Of a stretch of DNA of 64,000 nucleotides, positions 1 to 11,007 are shown piece after piece. This DNA is from Novosphingobium sp. (GTDB lineage: Bacteria > Pseudomonadota > Alphaproteobacteria > Sphingomonadales > Sphingomonadaceae). The notes under the pieces were generated by a model. It searched no databases and had not been told where the DNA came from. It was given only the letters and a program-made list of their open reading frames with translations. The position numbers and the translations under genes were made by a program. Location: the NCBI GenBank assembly GCA_016719755.1, contig JADJYM010000016.1:638790-702789 (forward strand), given 5' to 3'. Numbering within the stretch: position 1 is the first letter of the stretch; each line of letters starts with the position of its first letter.

Positions 1-1845
<1,845 letters not shown>

Positions 1846-2028
1846 GGGTGTTGCCTCCGTTGAGTGGAACCCCGCCGCGCGCACGCCCCTTCGCGGGTGC
1901 AGCAGGACCGTTCTGTCGGCGCCGCCGATGCGCGGGAATCCCCGCCGCGTCAAGGGGAAGCGGGGGCTAAAACGCCCGGATCATCCCCCGATGGACCGGA
2001 AACCGCCCGCGCTGGCGAAAGGCCGCAA

Positions 2029-2928
2029 TCAGGCGGCGTGGGTCTGCGGCGCTTTCCTTGCCGCGATCAGGCAGCCCGCGACGATCAGCACGGCCCCGGC
2101 CAGGGTCGGCACGGTCACGGCTTCGTCGAACATCAGCCACCCGAACAGCGAGGCCCAGATGAATGCGGTATATTCCAGCGGCAGCAGGGCCTGGGCCTCG
2201 GCCCGTCCGTACCCCCACGACATCAGCATCAGCGAAGCCATGGCCAGCACGGCGCCGATGCCGATATCGGTAAGGGCGCCCGGATCGGGCACGACCATCA
2301 GCCAGGGGGCGGCAAGCCCCATCAGCACGGTGACGAACACTGTCTGGAACAGCACCACCTCGGCCGGCCCCGCCATCAGCGCCTGCTTGCGCTGAAGGAT
2401 CAGGTTGAAGGCATAAAGCACGGCGGAGAACAGGACCGAGCCGATGCCCAGCGCTGCATCCTGGCCGATCTCCTGTTCGCCCAGCCGCGCGGCGGCGATC
2501 ACGATCACCCCGCCGAAACCCAGTGCCGAGGCCAGGATCGTCCCCCGTTCGATCCGCTCGTCCAGCAGCACGGCGGCAAGGTAGAGCGCGATCAGCGGAG
2601 CGATGAACGACAGCGCGATGGCTTCGGCCAGGGGCAGATGCGTCAGTCCCCAGAAGAAGCTGATGGCCATGGCCCCGCTCAGGAGACCGCGCAGCGCGTG
2701 CAGTTTCATCGCCTGCCTGGATGGCCAGGCCGGGCCCTGCAGGAGCCACAGCGGGGCCATCAGCACCATGCCGACCAGCGAACGGAACAGCATCGCATTG
2801 TAGACGCCAATGGCCAGCGACGCGCTTTTCATGAAGCCGTCCATCGCGCCGAACAGCGCGATCCCCGCCGCCACGGCAAGGAAGGGTGCCGCGCGGCGAG
2901 GGCGGCTGGGTTGGAGCGGTCCGTGCAT
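2029..2928 (-). CDS. EamA/DMT-family transporter
   Basis: A 299-residue inner-membrane protein with about ten hydrophobic segments in two five-helix halves, the layout of the drug/metabolite transporter superfamily (EamA domains). The N-terminal half contains GAMDGFMKSASL and the second half ends in a short basic tail. The start chosen is the ATG at 2928, just before the first membrane segment; longer in-frame starts add an unrelated low-complexity extension. The substrate cannot be told from sequence. It is divergent from the cytochrome b gene at 3019, so the 90-base gap probably carries both promoters. Confidence 0.85.
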   Translation of the reverse strand: MHGPLQPSRPRRAAPFLAVAAGIALFGAMDGFMKSASLAIGVYNAMLFRSLVGMVLMAPLWLLQGPAWPSRQAMKLHALRGLLSGAMAISFFWGLTHLPLAEAIALSFIAPLIALYLAAVLLDERIERGTILASALGFGGVIVIAAARLGEQEIGQDAALGIGSVLFSAVLYAFNLILQRKQALMAGPAEVVLFQTVFVTVLMGLAAPWLMVVPDPGALTDIGIGAVLAMASLMLMSWGYGRAEAQALLPLEYTAFIWASLFGWLMFDEAVTVPTLAGAVLIVAGCLIAARKAPQTHAA

Positions 2929-3018
2929 GATCGCCCTGCGCTTGCCATGCGGGGGGCTGCGCCGCAATCGCCAAACAGCGCGGTGTTCTTTCCCCGGCAA
3001 GCAGGTTAGCCTTCCGCC

Positions 3019-3789
3019 ATGGACACCGCGACCGCACCAGCGCCACCTGCCCGCGGCAAGGCGGGGCAATCCCGTCCGACGGGGCATCGCCACGCGTTCG
3101 CCACCCGGCTGTGGCACTGGAGCAATGCCGTCACCCTGGCGGTGATGCTGATGAGCGGGCTGATGATCTTCAACGCCCATCCCCGGCTTTACTGGGGGCA
3201 TTACGGCGCCAATCCCGATCCCGCCTGGCTCGACTGGTCGGGCGGTGACGGGATTCCCTTTCCCGGCTGGATCACGCTGCCATCCTTTTACAGCCTGGCC
3301 GATGCGCGGCTGTGGCACCTGGCCTTTGCCTGGCTTTTTGCCGCGCTGGTGGCGGGCTATCTGCTCTGGGGCCTGCTGAGCGGCCATCTGCGGCGGCGGA
3401 TCGTGCCGGGCCGCGCGGAATTCGCCCCCGGCCATTTGCTGCGCGAAGTGGCGGATCATGCCCGCCTGCGGTTTCCCCCGGGGGCGGCGGCGCGGCGCTA
3501 TAATACGCTTCAGAAGCTGAGCTATGGCGCGGTGCTGCTGGTGCTGCTGCCGGGCATGGTGCTGACGGGGCTGGGGATGTCGCCCGCAATCGATGCGGGC
3601 TTTCCCGTGCTGGTCGACCTGCTGGGCGGGCGGCAGAGCGCGCGGTCGCTGCATTTCATCGGCATGGCGCTGCTTGCCCTGTTCTTTGCCGCGCATATCG
3701 CGATGGTCCTGCTGTCGGGGCCGCTGGACCAGCTGCGCGCGATGATCACCGGCGGGCGGAGCGTTACGGACAAGGAGAAGCAGCCATGA
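3019..3789 (+). CDS. Cytochrome b561-type membrane subunit
   Basis: A 256-residue membrane protein of the cytochrome b561 / Ni-Fe hydrogenase b-type family, with four main hydrophobic segments. Histidines that could ligate haem lie in the first segment (FATRLWHWSN), in LWHLAF, in SLHFIGM and in the last helix (FFAAHIAMV). Its stop codon overlaps the start of the molybdopterin gene that follows (ATGA at 3786-3789), so the two are translationally coupled. It most likely passes electrons between the quinone pool and that periplasmic enzyme, as in the MsrPQ and related two-gene systems. The physiological substrate is not evident. Confidence 0.82.
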   Translation: MDTATAPAPPARGKAGQSRPTGHRHAFATRLWHWSNAVTLAVMLMSGLMIFNAHPRLYWGHYGANPDPAWLDWSGGDGIPFPGWITLPSFYSLADARLWHLAFAWLFAALVAGYLLWGLLSGHLRRRIVPGRAEFAPGHLLREVADHARLRFPPGAAARRYNTLQKLSYGAVLLVLLPGMVLTGLGMSPAIDAGFPVLVDLLGGRQSARSLHFIGMALLALFFAAHIAMVLLSGPLDQLRAMITGGRSVTDKEKQP

Positions 3790-4541
3790 TCGTCAGTCGC
3801 CGCAGATTGCTGGGCATGGGCGCGGCGGGTGCGGGCGGGCTGCTGCTGGGCGGCTGCGATGCGCTCAATGCCGATCCGGCTGTGCGCGAAACGCTTGGCC
3901 ATGCCGAGGGGCTGACCATGCGCGCGCAGCGGTTGCTGGTGGGTCAGGCGCTGGCGCGCGAGTTCAGGGAAGCCGATATGTCGCCCGTGTTCCGTGCCAA
4001 TGGCTCGATCTCGGTCGAGGATCCGGCCTACCGGGCGCTGGCGGCACGCGGTTTTGCTGACTGGCAGCTGCGCGTCGACGGGCTGGTGCAGCGCCCGCTC
4101 GCCCTGCCGCTCAGCGCGATTCGGACTATGCCCCAGCGCGAGCAGATCACCCGCCATGATTGCGTTGAGGGGTGGAGCGCGATCGGCAAGTGGCAGGGGC
4201 CGCAGCTGTCCGCCGTGCTGGCCATGGCCGGGCTGCTGCCCGCCGCGCGCTATGTGGTGTTCCACTGTGCCGACCGGATGGAGGGGCGGCCCTATTACGA
4301 ATCGATCGATCTGATCGACGCCTTTCACCCGCAGACGATCCTGGCCTGGCGGATGAACGGGCAGGCGCTGCCGATCGCCCACGGCGCGCCGCTGCGCCTG
4401 CGGGTCGAGCGCCAGCTGGGCTACAAGCACGCCAAGTTCGTGATGCGGATCGAACTGCGCGACAGTCTGGCCGGGCTGTACGGCGGCAAGGGCGGATCGT
4501 GGGAGGATGCCCGCGGCTACCAGTGGTACGCGGGCATCTGA
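3786..4541 (+). CDS. Tat-exported molybdopterin oxidoreductase (sulfite-oxidase/MsrP fold)
   Basis: A 251-residue protein with a twin-arginine-type leader (SRRRLLGMG) followed by a hydrophobic stretch ending in LLGGCD, which also looks like a lipobox, so a periplasmic, perhaps lipid-anchored, location is likely. The oxidoreductase molybdopterin-binding domain fills the rest. The molybdenum-ligating cysteine is visible in HDCVEGW near residue 125. Late motifs such as GYKHAKFVMRIEL and the terminal YQWYAGI match the family. It is coupled to the cytochrome b gene by a four-base overlap. The substrate (sulfite, methionine sulfoxide or other) is unknown. Confidence 0.85.
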   Translation: MIVSRRRLLGMGAAGAGGLLLGGCDALNADPAVRETLGHAEGLTMRAQRLLVGQALAREFREADMSPVFRANGSISVEDPAYRALAARGFADWQLRVDGLVQRPLALPLSAIRTMPQREQITRHDCVEGWSAIGKWQGPQLSAVLAMAGLLPAARYVVFHCADRMEGRPYYESIDLIDAFHPQTILAWRMNGQALPIAHGAPLRLRVERQLGYKHAKFVMRIELRDSLAGLYGGKGGSWEDARGYQWYAGI

Positions 4542-4563
4542 TCCCCCGATACTCCCTGGCCAG

Positions 4564-4866
4564 TTACATCAGCTTGCTGACTTCCTCGGCACTGTAGAGC
4601 CGAAGGTCGGCGCCTTCGACCCTGGCGGCGGCCATCGCCTTCTGGAATGCGCCGAAATGCGCGCTGGCGGAATGGGCGGCGAGCGCTTCCTGATCGCGCC
4701 AGCGTTCGGAAATGCGGATCAGGTCGGGATCGCCAATGTCCTGCGCGAAGGAATAGTGCAGGCAGCCGTCCTCGGCCAGGGTGGCCGCGACCACCGCCTG
4801 GGCGGCATCCTTCATCTTGGCGAATTCCCCGGTGCCCAGCTTCAGCCAGCCTTCGATCAGCAGCAT
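4564..4866 (-). CDS. Antibiotic biosynthesis monooxygenase (ABM) domain protein
   Basis: A 100-residue single-domain protein of the dimeric alpha/beta-barrel ABM family (YgiN/LsrG-like). It shows the usual layout: GEFAKMKDAAQAVV helix, the EDGCLHYSFAQD strand, ERWRDQEAL and HFGAFQKAM. Members are small oxygenases or aldolase-like enzymes acting on quinones or other small molecules; the role here is not evident. It is followed (in its own direction) by the convergent molybdopterin gene and preceded by a nuclease gene 39 bases upstream. Confidence 0.8.
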   Translation of the reverse strand: MLLIEGWLKLGTGEFAKMKDAAQAVVAATLAEDGCLHYSFAQDIGDPDLIRISERWRDQEALAAHSASAHFGAFQKAMAAARVEGADLRLYSAEEVSKLM

Positions 4867-4905
4867 AAGTCTCTCTCCATTGTCTGTTCTCTCGCCGTCC
4901 GCGAA

Positions 4906-5472
4906 TCAGCACCACGGCAGGCGGGCACCCCGCTGGTAGGCGCGCGCCGCGCCGCTGGCCACCATGTCGTCGGCGATCGACTGGACGCTGCCATCGGCCC
5001 GCCCGCGCAGCACGTGGCGCAGTTCGCGGCCATAGCCGTCGTGCGCGTTGGCGCCGGGTGCGGCCAGCACGAACGGCCCCTGGTTGAGCAGGTCCAGCAG
5101 GCGCTGCGCCGCCGCTTCGCCCAGCCGCGCTTCCTCGGCGCAGCGTGCCGGGTGAAGCTCCGGCGCGTCGATCCCGACCACGCGGATCGTCCGCGCGCCG
5201 ATCACCAGGGTGTCGCCGTCGATAACGCATTGGGGCGCGCTGCCCGCGCCGCAGCGGGTAAAGCGGCCGGATACGCGGTCGGCGGGCCCTTCGGGCAGGC
5301 GGTCCGGTCCGATCCTTTGCTGGCCCATGAAATACCATGCCGCCGCGATCACCAGCGCCGCGCCCAGCCAGGGCCGCAGCGCCCGCCAGAAGCGCGTGCC
5401 CCGGCTCAACCCCTGCCAGCGGTGGGCTGGGAGCACGCGGCCATAATTCGATGTGCGGCGCCAGCGGGGCAT
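4906..5472 (-). CDS. Membrane-anchored thermonuclease (SNase-like) protein
   Basis: A 188-residue protein with an N-terminal membrane segment (LGAALVIAAAWYFMG) and a C-terminal staphylococcal-nuclease domain. Signature elements are CVIDGDTLVIGARTIRVVGIDAPE and DGYGRELRHVL, which hold the calcium-binding aspartates and catalytic arginine. The ATG at 5472 is preferred; it lies 10 bases after the stop of the upstream paralogue. A start at 5508 would overlap that gene. The pair probably arose by duplication. The substrate is likely extracytoplasmic DNA or RNA. Confidence 0.8.
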   Translation of the reverse strand: MPRWRRTSNYGRVLPAHRWQGLSRGTRFWRALRPWLGAALVIAAAWYFMGQQRIGPDRLPEGPADRVSGRFTRCGAGSAPQCVIDGDTLVIGARTIRVVGIDAPELHPARCAEEARLGEAAAQRLLDLLNQGPFVLAAPGANAHDGYGRELRHVLRGRADGSVQSIADDMVASGAARAYQRGARLPWC

Positions 5473-5482
5473 GGCCCCAGCG

Positions 5483-5881
5483 CTAATTGGTTGCCGCCCC
5501 TCCCGCAAGCAGGGCGCACCAGTCGCTGCGGCGACCGCGCCACGGCTCGGCCAGCCCCTCGCTCACCAGTTGCGCGCCCAGGCTGCGGCCGTGGCGCACG
5601 GCGATGCGCAGGGCGCGGCCATATCTGTCCGTCGCGCGTGGCGGCACTTCCAGGGCGAAGCTCCCCTGGTTGAGCAGGGCCAGCAACCGCGCCTTGGCCC
5701 GCTCGCCCAGCGCGCGTTCATTGGCGCAGGCGGCGCCGTGCGTTTCGGGCGCGTTGATGTCGGACAGGCGGATCTTCTCGCCCGCCAGCCAGAAGGTATC
5801 GCCATCGATCACGCAATTGTCGCGCGGGCCGGGCTGGCAGAGGGTAAGGGCGGCGGCGGTGAACAGCGAAAGCAGCGGCAT
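5483..5881 (-). CDS. Secreted thermonuclease (SNase-like) protein
   Basis: A 132-residue nuclease with a short signal peptide (LLSLFTAAALTLC) and an SNase domain carrying NCVIDGDTFWLAGEKIRLSDINAPE and DRYGRALRIAV. It is the first gene of a two-gene tandem with the paralogue ending at 4906; the two share motif order and a tryptophan-cysteine near the C-terminus (SDWCALL versus LPWC). The domain is complete, but the protein has little beyond the catalytic core. Confidence 0.82.
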   Translation of the reverse strand: MPLLSLFTAAALTLCQPGPRDNCVIDGDTFWLAGEKIRLSDINAPETHGAACANERALGERAKARLLALLNQGSFALEVPPRATDRYGRALRIAVRHGRSLGAQLVSEGLAEPWRGRRSDWCALLAGGAATN

Positions 5882-5955
5882 GGGCCCGCGCCTGCCCTGC
5901 GGCAGCGGCGCGGCCCATCCGGGAAACTACCCGGTTTTGCTCCGTTGCGGAGGGA

Positions 5956-7185
5956 TTACAGGCTCAGGAACAGGCCCGCCAGCGCGGCGCTCATCAGGTT
6001 GGACAGGCTGCCCGCGATCAGCGCCTTGATCCCCAGTCTGGCGAGGACCGGCTTCTGGTTGGGGGCAAGGCTGCCGGTCACTGCCATCTGGATGGCGATC
6101 GAGCTGAAATTGGCAAAGCCGCACAGCGCAAAGGTGACCAGCGCCACGGTGTGCTCGCTCAGGTCCTTGACCTGGCCAAGGTCGATGAAGGCGACGAATT
6201 CGTTGAGCACCAGTTTGGTGCCGAAAAATCCGCCCGCGCGCATCGCCTCGGCCCAGTCGGCCGCGCCCAGCAGCCAGAACACCGGCGCGAAGACATAGCC
6301 CAGGACCATCTGGAACGACAGGTCGGGGCGCCCGAACAGGCCGCCGATCGAACCGAAGATTCCGTTCGCCAGCGCCACCAGCGCGACGAAGGCCAGCACC
6401 ATCGCGCCGACCGCGACCGCCAGCTTCACGCCGGTCTGCGCGCCTTGCGCGGCGGCCATGATGATGTTCGCCGGGCGCTCCTCTTCGTGGTCATCAAGCG
6501 CGACCTCGTCCGGCTCGACCAGCTTCTCGCCCGTGGGATCGGGCATTATGATCTTGGCCATCACGATCCCGCCCGGTGCCGACATGAAAGCGGCGGCAAC
6601 CAGATAGTCGATGCGGATGCCCATGCTGGCATAGGCGGCAAGGATCGTCCCCGCGACCCCGGCCATGCCCACGGTCATCAGGCAGAACAGCTGCGACGGG
6701 GTGAGCGCGGCAAGGTAGGGGCGGATCACCAGCGGGCTTTCCGACTGGCCGACGAAGATGTTGGAGGCCGCTGCCAGGCTTTCGACCTTGCTGATCCCGG
6801 TGATCTTCTCCAGCGCGCCGCCGATCCACTTGATCACCAGCTGCATCAGCCCGATGTGGTAGAGGATCGCGATCAGCGCAGCGAAGAAGATGATCACCGG
6901 CAGGGCCTGGATCGCGAAGTTCTGCCCCAGCGGATCGGACGCGAGCGCGCCGAACAGGAATTCGGTGCCCTTGCCGGCATAGCCCAGCAGTGCGGAGACC
7001 CCGTTCGAGACCGCCATCAGCGCGCGGTTGCCCCACGGGGTGTACAGCACCAGCGCGGCGAACCCGGCCTGCAGCGCGAAAGCCGCGCCGACCACGCGCG
7101 GACGGATCGCCTTGCGGTCGGACGAAAGCAGCCACGCGGCCACCAGGATCAGGGCCATGCCCAGCAGGCTCTTGACGATATCCAT
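5956..7185 (-). CDS. nupC: NupC-type concentrative nucleoside transporter
   Basis: A 409-residue inner-membrane symporter of the concentrative nucleoside transporter family. Hallmarks are the conserved GQSESPLVIRPYL in the N-terminal half and NEFVAF near residue 340, which form the nucleoside/cation site in the family, plus Nucleos_tra2_N and gate-domain segments. I start it at the ATG at 7185 (MDIVKSLLG), which opens the first membrane helix; the longer frame to 7293 adds a non-membrane stretch. It would take up nucleosides with protons or sodium. Confidence 0.9.
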   Translation of the reverse strand: MDIVKSLLGMALILVAAWLLSSDRKAIRPRVVGAAFALQAGFAALVLYTPWGNRALMAVSNGVSALLGYAGKGTEFLFGALASDPLGQNFAIQALPVIIFFAALIAILYHIGLMQLVIKWIGGALEKITGISKVESLAAASNIFVGQSESPLVIRPYLAALTPSQLFCLMTVGMAGVAGTILAAYASMGIRIDYLVAAAFMSAPGGIVMAKIIMPDPTGEKLVEPDEVALDDHEEERPANIIMAAAQGAQTGVKLAVAVGAMVLAFVALVALANGIFGSIGGLFGRPDLSFQMVLGYVFAPVFWLLGAADWAEAMRAGGFFGTKLVLNEFVAFIDLGQVKDLSEHTVALVTFALCGFANFSSIAIQMAVTGSLAPNQKPVLARLGIKALIAGSLSNLMSAALAGLFLSL

Positions 7186-7328
7186 GGCGACCGGTTCCCC
7201 CCGAAGACGTGTAGCGCAGCCGGTGGTAACGCCTTCATGTTCACAGTCAAATCCCCTGCCGCTCCGGGCTGGGGAGGAAATCGGACTGGGCACTTTCCCC
7301 GGGGCGCACCGCCCGCTAGGCTTTGCCG

Positions 7329-8000
7329 ATGCAGGACCAGACCACTCCCCGGCAGATCACCATGCCGCGATCGCTGTTCATCTTCTCGCTGCTCTACGGC
7401 GGGCTGTGCGTCCTTGCGGGCGTGATGGGCACCAAGCTCGCATCGCTCGGCCATTGGCCGCTGCTGGGCGATCTGGCGGTGGAAAGCGGGATCTTCGCCT
7501 TCCTGCTGCTGGTCGTGATGTCGAGCGCGGTGGCCGAACTGTTCGGACAGGATACGGCGAACAGGCTGGTGCGCTATGGCTTCGTGCCGCTGATCGTCTC
7601 GATGGTGCTGCTGACCATCGTTATCCGCGTGATCCCGCCCGCGCCGTTCTGGTCCGATCAGGAAGCATTCGCCCGCCTGCTGGGCCAGGGGGTGCGGATG
7701 CAGTTTGCCGGGCTGATTGCCTATGGCACCTCGCAGACGCTCAACGTCTATCTGTTCGGGCGGATCGCAGGCGGTTCGGGCAAGCTGCTGATGCTGCGCG
7801 CGTGGATCGCCGGCCTGCTTTCGCAGGTGGTCGATACGGTGCTGTTCATCACCATCAGCTTCTACGGTTCGGACCTGCCGCTGATGCAGATCATGGAAGG
7901 ACAGATCATTTCCAAGCTGGTGCTGTCCACCATCATGGTCCCGCCGCTGATCTGGGTCTTCGTCAAGCTGGGGCAGCGGCTGGACGGGCAGCCGGGCTGA
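7329..8000 (+). CDS. Queuosine precursor transporter (YhhQ/VUT family)
   Basis: A 223-residue six-helix membrane protein of the VUT_1/YhhQ family, which imports preQ0/preQ1 or related queuosine precursors. Family motifs are visible: [11 protein letters not shown] near the N-terminus, [28 protein letters not shown] and [18 protein letters not shown]. The ATG at 7329 is used; a TTG two codons earlier is possible. It is divergent from nupC. Substrate assignment is by family only. Confidence 0.85.
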   Translation: MQDQTTPRQITMPRSLFIFSLLYGGLCVLAGVMGTKLASLGHWPLLGDLAVESGIFAFLLLVVMSSAVAELFGQDTANRLVRYGFVPLIVSMVLLTIVIRVIPPAPFWSDQEAFARLLGQGVRMQFAGLIAYGTSQTLNVYLFGRIAGGSGKLLMLRAWIAGLLSQVVDTVLFITISFYGSDLPLMQIMEGQIISKLVLSTIMVPPLIWVFVKLGQRLDGQPG

Positions 8001-8055
8001 GCGCGCCCGCCTAAAAACACTTCAAATCGCGGCCAAGGGGTCTAAAGGGCGGGTC

Positions 8056-8964
8056 ATGTCCAGCCCGCACGATTCCGCCCATCAGCAGGCGATGCTCGCC
8101 AAGGCCGAAACCCTGGTCGAGGCCCTGCCCTATCTCCAGCGCTATGCCGGGAAGACCTTCGTGGTCAAATACGGCGGCCACGCGATGGGCGATCCCGAAC
8201 TGGCGCACGATTTTGCCGAGGACGTGGTCCTGCTGAAGGCGGTGGGGATCAACCCGGTGGTGGTTCACGGCGGCGGCCCGCAGATCGGCGCGATGCTGAA
8301 GAAACTGGGCGTCGAAAGCCGCTTCATCGATGGCCTGCGCGTTACCGACAAGGCGACCGCCGAAGTGGCGGAAATGGTCCTGTCGGGCGCGATCAACAAG
8401 GAAATCGTCGGCTGGATCGGGAAGGCCGGGGGCAAGGCCCTGGGCATTTCCGGCAAGGACGGCGGCCTGGTGAAGGCAACCAAGGTGCAGCGCACCACCC
8501 GCGATCCCGACAGCCAGATCGAACAGGTGGTCGACCTTGGCTTCGTGGGTGATCCGACCCATGTCGACACCACGATCCTGGAAACGGCCAGCGCGGCGGG
8601 GATGATCCCGGTGGTCGCCCCGATCGCCCCGGGCGAGGACGGGGAAACCTACAACATCAACGCCGATACCATGGCCGGCGCGATCGCCGCCGCGCTGGGC
8701 GCGGCGCGGCTGTTCCTGCTGACCGACGTTCCGGGCGTGCTGGACAAGGACAAGCAGCTGCTCACCGATCTGCGCCCCGCCGATATCGAGCGGCTGCGTA
8801 GTGACGGCACGATCAGCGGCGGGATGATCCCCAAGCTGGAAACCTGCGTCCACGCGGTCGAGGCCGGGTGCGAGGCTGCGGTGGTGCTCGACGGGCGGGT
8901 GCCGCACGCGATGCTGCTGGAAGTGTTCACCTCGCGCGGGGCGGGCACGCTGATCCGCAAGTGA
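8056..8964 (+). CDS. argB: Acetylglutamate kinase
   Basis: Catalyses the ATP-dependent phosphorylation of N-acetyl-L-glutamate, the second step of arginine synthesis, in the cytoplasm. The 302-residue protein has the amino-acid-kinase fold with [19 protein letters not shown], the [10 protein letters not shown] segment and TDVPGVL. The N-terminal helix (roughly residues 5-30) before the core is the type found in arginine-inhibited hexameric enzymes, so feedback inhibition by arginine is likely. Length is normal. It stands alone, not in an arg operon. Confidence 0.96.
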   Translation: MSSPHDSAHQQAMLAKAETLVEALPYLQRYAGKTFVVKYGGHAMGDPELAHDFAEDVVLLKAVGINPVVVHGGGPQIGAMLKKLGVESRFIDGLRVTDKATAEVAEMVLSGAINKEIVGWIGKAGGKALGISGKDGGLVKATKVQRTTRDPDSQIEQVVDLGFVGDPTHVDTTILETASAAGMIPVVAPIAPGEDGETYNINADTMAGAIAAALGAARLFLLTDVPGVLDKDKQLLTDLRPADIERLRSDGTISGGMIPKLETCVHAVEAGCEAAVVLDGRVPHAMLLEVFTSRGAGTLIRK

Positions 8965-9099
8965 AGCCCCCGTCCGCTTCTGGCGGAAAACGGCTGGACA
9001 TAATTGTAAGCACTACTTACTAAATTGCGCCGGGAGTACCGGTTGCGGCGGCGTGGTGTTCTAGTCTAATACCACAGTCCCTTCCGGAGGAACGAAAGC

Positions 9100-9393
9100 A
9101 TGATCAACCAGGTTATCATCCCCATCCTGCTGCTGTTCGCCAACGTGATTTCCACGGTGGTGATCGTGCGCTTTGTCCTGGGGCTGCTGGTGGCCTTCAA
9201 CGTGGTCGATTACAGCAACCAGATCGTTGCATCGCTGATCCACGGGCTCGATTCGATCCTCGATCCGATGCTTCGGCCGATCCAGCGCCATATGCCGGAT
9301 ACCGGCGGAATCGACTTCTCGCCGATCGTCCTGCTGCTCCTGATCCGCATCGTCACCATCATCTTCAGCTACATCGGAACCCATCTGCCATGA
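9100..9393 (+). CDS. YggT family membrane protein
   Basis: A 97-residue protein with two hydrophobic segments at its ends and the YggT-family core [27 protein letters not shown]. The family is often linked to cell division or envelope osmotic stress but has no defined reaction. A strong ribosome site (GGAGGAA) lies 9 bases before the ATG. It overlaps folD by four bases (ATGA at 9390), so the two form an operon. Confidence 0.9.
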   Translation: MINQVIIPILLLFANVISTVVIVRFVLGLLVAFNVVDYSNQIVASLIHGLDSILDPMLRPIQRHMPDTGGIDFSPIVLLLLIRIVTIIFSYIGTHLP

Positions 9394-10289
9394 GCCAGGC
9401 CGAGATTATCGACGGAAAGGCCTTTGCCGCCACGCTGCGCGCCCGCGTGGCCGACTATGCCGCCACTTTCGAGCAGAGTGCCGGCCGCAAGGCGGGCCTT
9501 GCCGTGGTGCTGGTGGGCGAGGATCCGGCGAGCAAGGTCTATGTCGCTTCCAAGGGCAAGGCGACGCTCGAATGCGGCATGGCCAGTTTCGAACACAAGC
9601 TGCCCGAGGATTGCGACCAGGCCACGCTGCTGGCGCTGGTCGACCGGCTCAATGCCGATCCCATGGTGGACGGCATCCTTGTCCAGCTGCCCCTGCCCAG
9701 GCATCTGGATGAGCAGGCGGTCGTCGCGCGGATCAGCCCGGACAAGGACGTTGACGGGCTGACTCCCACCAGCACCGGGCGCCTCGCGCTGGGCCTGCCG
9801 GGCCTGGTTCCCTGTACCCCGCTGGGCAGCCTGATGCTGCTCAAGGACCGGCTCGGCGACCTGTCGGGCAAGGACGCGGTGGTTATCGGCCGCTCGATCC
9901 TGGTCGGCAAGCCGATGGCCCAGCTGCTGCTGGCCGAAAACTGCACCGTCACGATTGCCCACAGCCGCACGAAGAACCTGGCGCAAGTGGTGCGCCGCGC
10001 CGATATCGTGGTGGCCGCGGTTGGCCGCCCGGAAATGGTCAAGGGTGACTGGCTGAAGCCCGGCGCCTGCGTGATCGATGTGGGCATCAACCGCCTTGCC
10101 CCCGCCGAGGGCCAGAATCGCGGCCGGCTGGTCGGCGATGTCGATTTCGATGATGCGCTGCCGGTGGCCGGTGCGATCACTCCGGTCCCGGGCGGGGTCG
10201 GACCGATGACCATCGCCGTGCTGCTGCGCAACGCGCTGGTCGCCGCGCACCGCAATGCGGGGGTGGCGCTGGAGGACGGGGCGCTCTAA
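9390..10289 (+). CDS. folD: Bifunctional methylenetetrahydrofolate dehydrogenase/cyclohydrolase
   Basis: Interconverts 5,10-methylene-, methenyl- and 10-formyl-tetrahydrofolate using NADP. The 299-residue protein has the YVASKGKA lysine motif (catalytic), [16 protein letters not shown], the Rossmann motif [14 protein letters not shown] and the C-terminal [12 protein letters not shown]. Length is typical. It is translationally coupled to yggT, and the next gene begins 10 bases downstream. Confidence 0.97.
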   Translation: MSQAEIIDGKAFAATLRARVADYAATFEQSAGRKAGLAVVLVGEDPASKVYVASKGKATLECGMASFEHKLPEDCDQATLLALVDRLNADPMVDGILVQLPLPRHLDEQAVVARISPDKDVDGLTPTSTGRLALGLPGLVPCTPLGSLMLLKDRLGDLSGKDAVVIGRSILVGKPMAQLLLAENCTVTIAHSRTKNLAQVVRRADIVVAAVGRPEMVKGDWLKPGACVIDVGINRLAPAEGQNRGRLVGDVDFDDALPVAGAITPVPGGVGPMTIAVLLRNALVAAHRNAGVALEDGAL

Positions 10290-10299
10290 TACGGCGCCC

Positions 10300-11007
10300 A
10301 TGAAAAGACTTGTCCTGAACCTGGCCCTCGTGGCCGGACTTGCCGCTACTGCAATGGCCCCCGCGCTTGCCCAGAAGCGGCAGGACCCGCGCCGCTTCGC
10401 CAATCCCAGCGCGGTGATCGCCGCCGAACTCGCCTTTGCCCAGCTCGCGCAGGACAAGGGCCAGTGGACCGCGTTTCGCGCCACGGCGCTGCCCGATGCG
10501 GTGATGTTCGTGCCGCAGATGGTGCGGGCCCAGCAGCACCTCAAGGACAAGGCCGATCCGGCCAAGGCCGTCACCTGGCAGCCCCATCAGGTCTGGTCGA
10601 GCTGCGACGGCAGCCTCGCCGTCACACGCGGTGCCTGGCAGAACGGCCCGGCGAGCGGCTATTTCACGACCGTCTGGGCACGCCAGAAGGACGGCAAGTA
10701 CAAATGGGCGGTTGACATGGGCGAGGCCCTGCCGATGCCGCTTGATGCGCCCGACATGATCGTCGCCAAGGTCGGCGAATGCCCGCCGGGGTTCAAGGGC
10801 TGGCGCGCTCCGCCGAAACCGAAGGGCAAGCAGCCCGTGCCCGCGTTCGATCCCGCGCAGCGCAGCGGCAAGTCCGATGACGGCACCCTTGCCTGGACCG
10901 TCACGGTGGAACCCACCGGCGCGCGGCGCTTTGCGGTGGAACTGATGCAGGAGGGCAAGCTGACCCCGGTTCAGGTGCTCGACGTCCCCGCGCCCGAGGG
11001 CAAATGA
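10300..11007 (+). CDS. Secreted protein with NTF2-like N-terminal region
   Basis: A 235-residue protein with a clear signal peptide (cleavage likely after ALAQ). The segment NPSAVIAAELAFAQLAQDKGQWTAF followed by a tryptophan-rich sheet region resembles DUF4440/SnoaL-like (NTF2 fold) proteins. The ATG at 10300 opens the signal peptide; the upstream in-frame extension lies inside folD and is not used. It sits in a run folD-this gene-marC with tiny gaps or overlaps, so it is probably co-transcribed. No catalytic residues can be assigned. Confidence 0.75.
   Translation: MKRLVLNLALVAGLAATAMAPALAQKRQDPRRFANPSAVIAAELAFAQLAQDKGQWTAFRATALPDAVMFVPQMVRAQQHLKDKADPAKAVTWQPHQVWSSCDGSLAVTRGAWQNGPASGYFTTVWARQKDGKYKWAVDMGEALPMPLDAPDMIVAKVGECPPGFKGWRAPPKPKGKQPVPAFDPAQRSGKSDDGTLAWTVTVEPTGARRFAVELMQEGKLTPVQVLDVPAPEGK

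Noticed and set aside
6151-7425. 424-codon plus-strand frame opposite nupC
   Set aside because: Histidine/arginine-rich composition typical of antisense high-GC frames; the minus strand encodes a clear nucleoside transporter.
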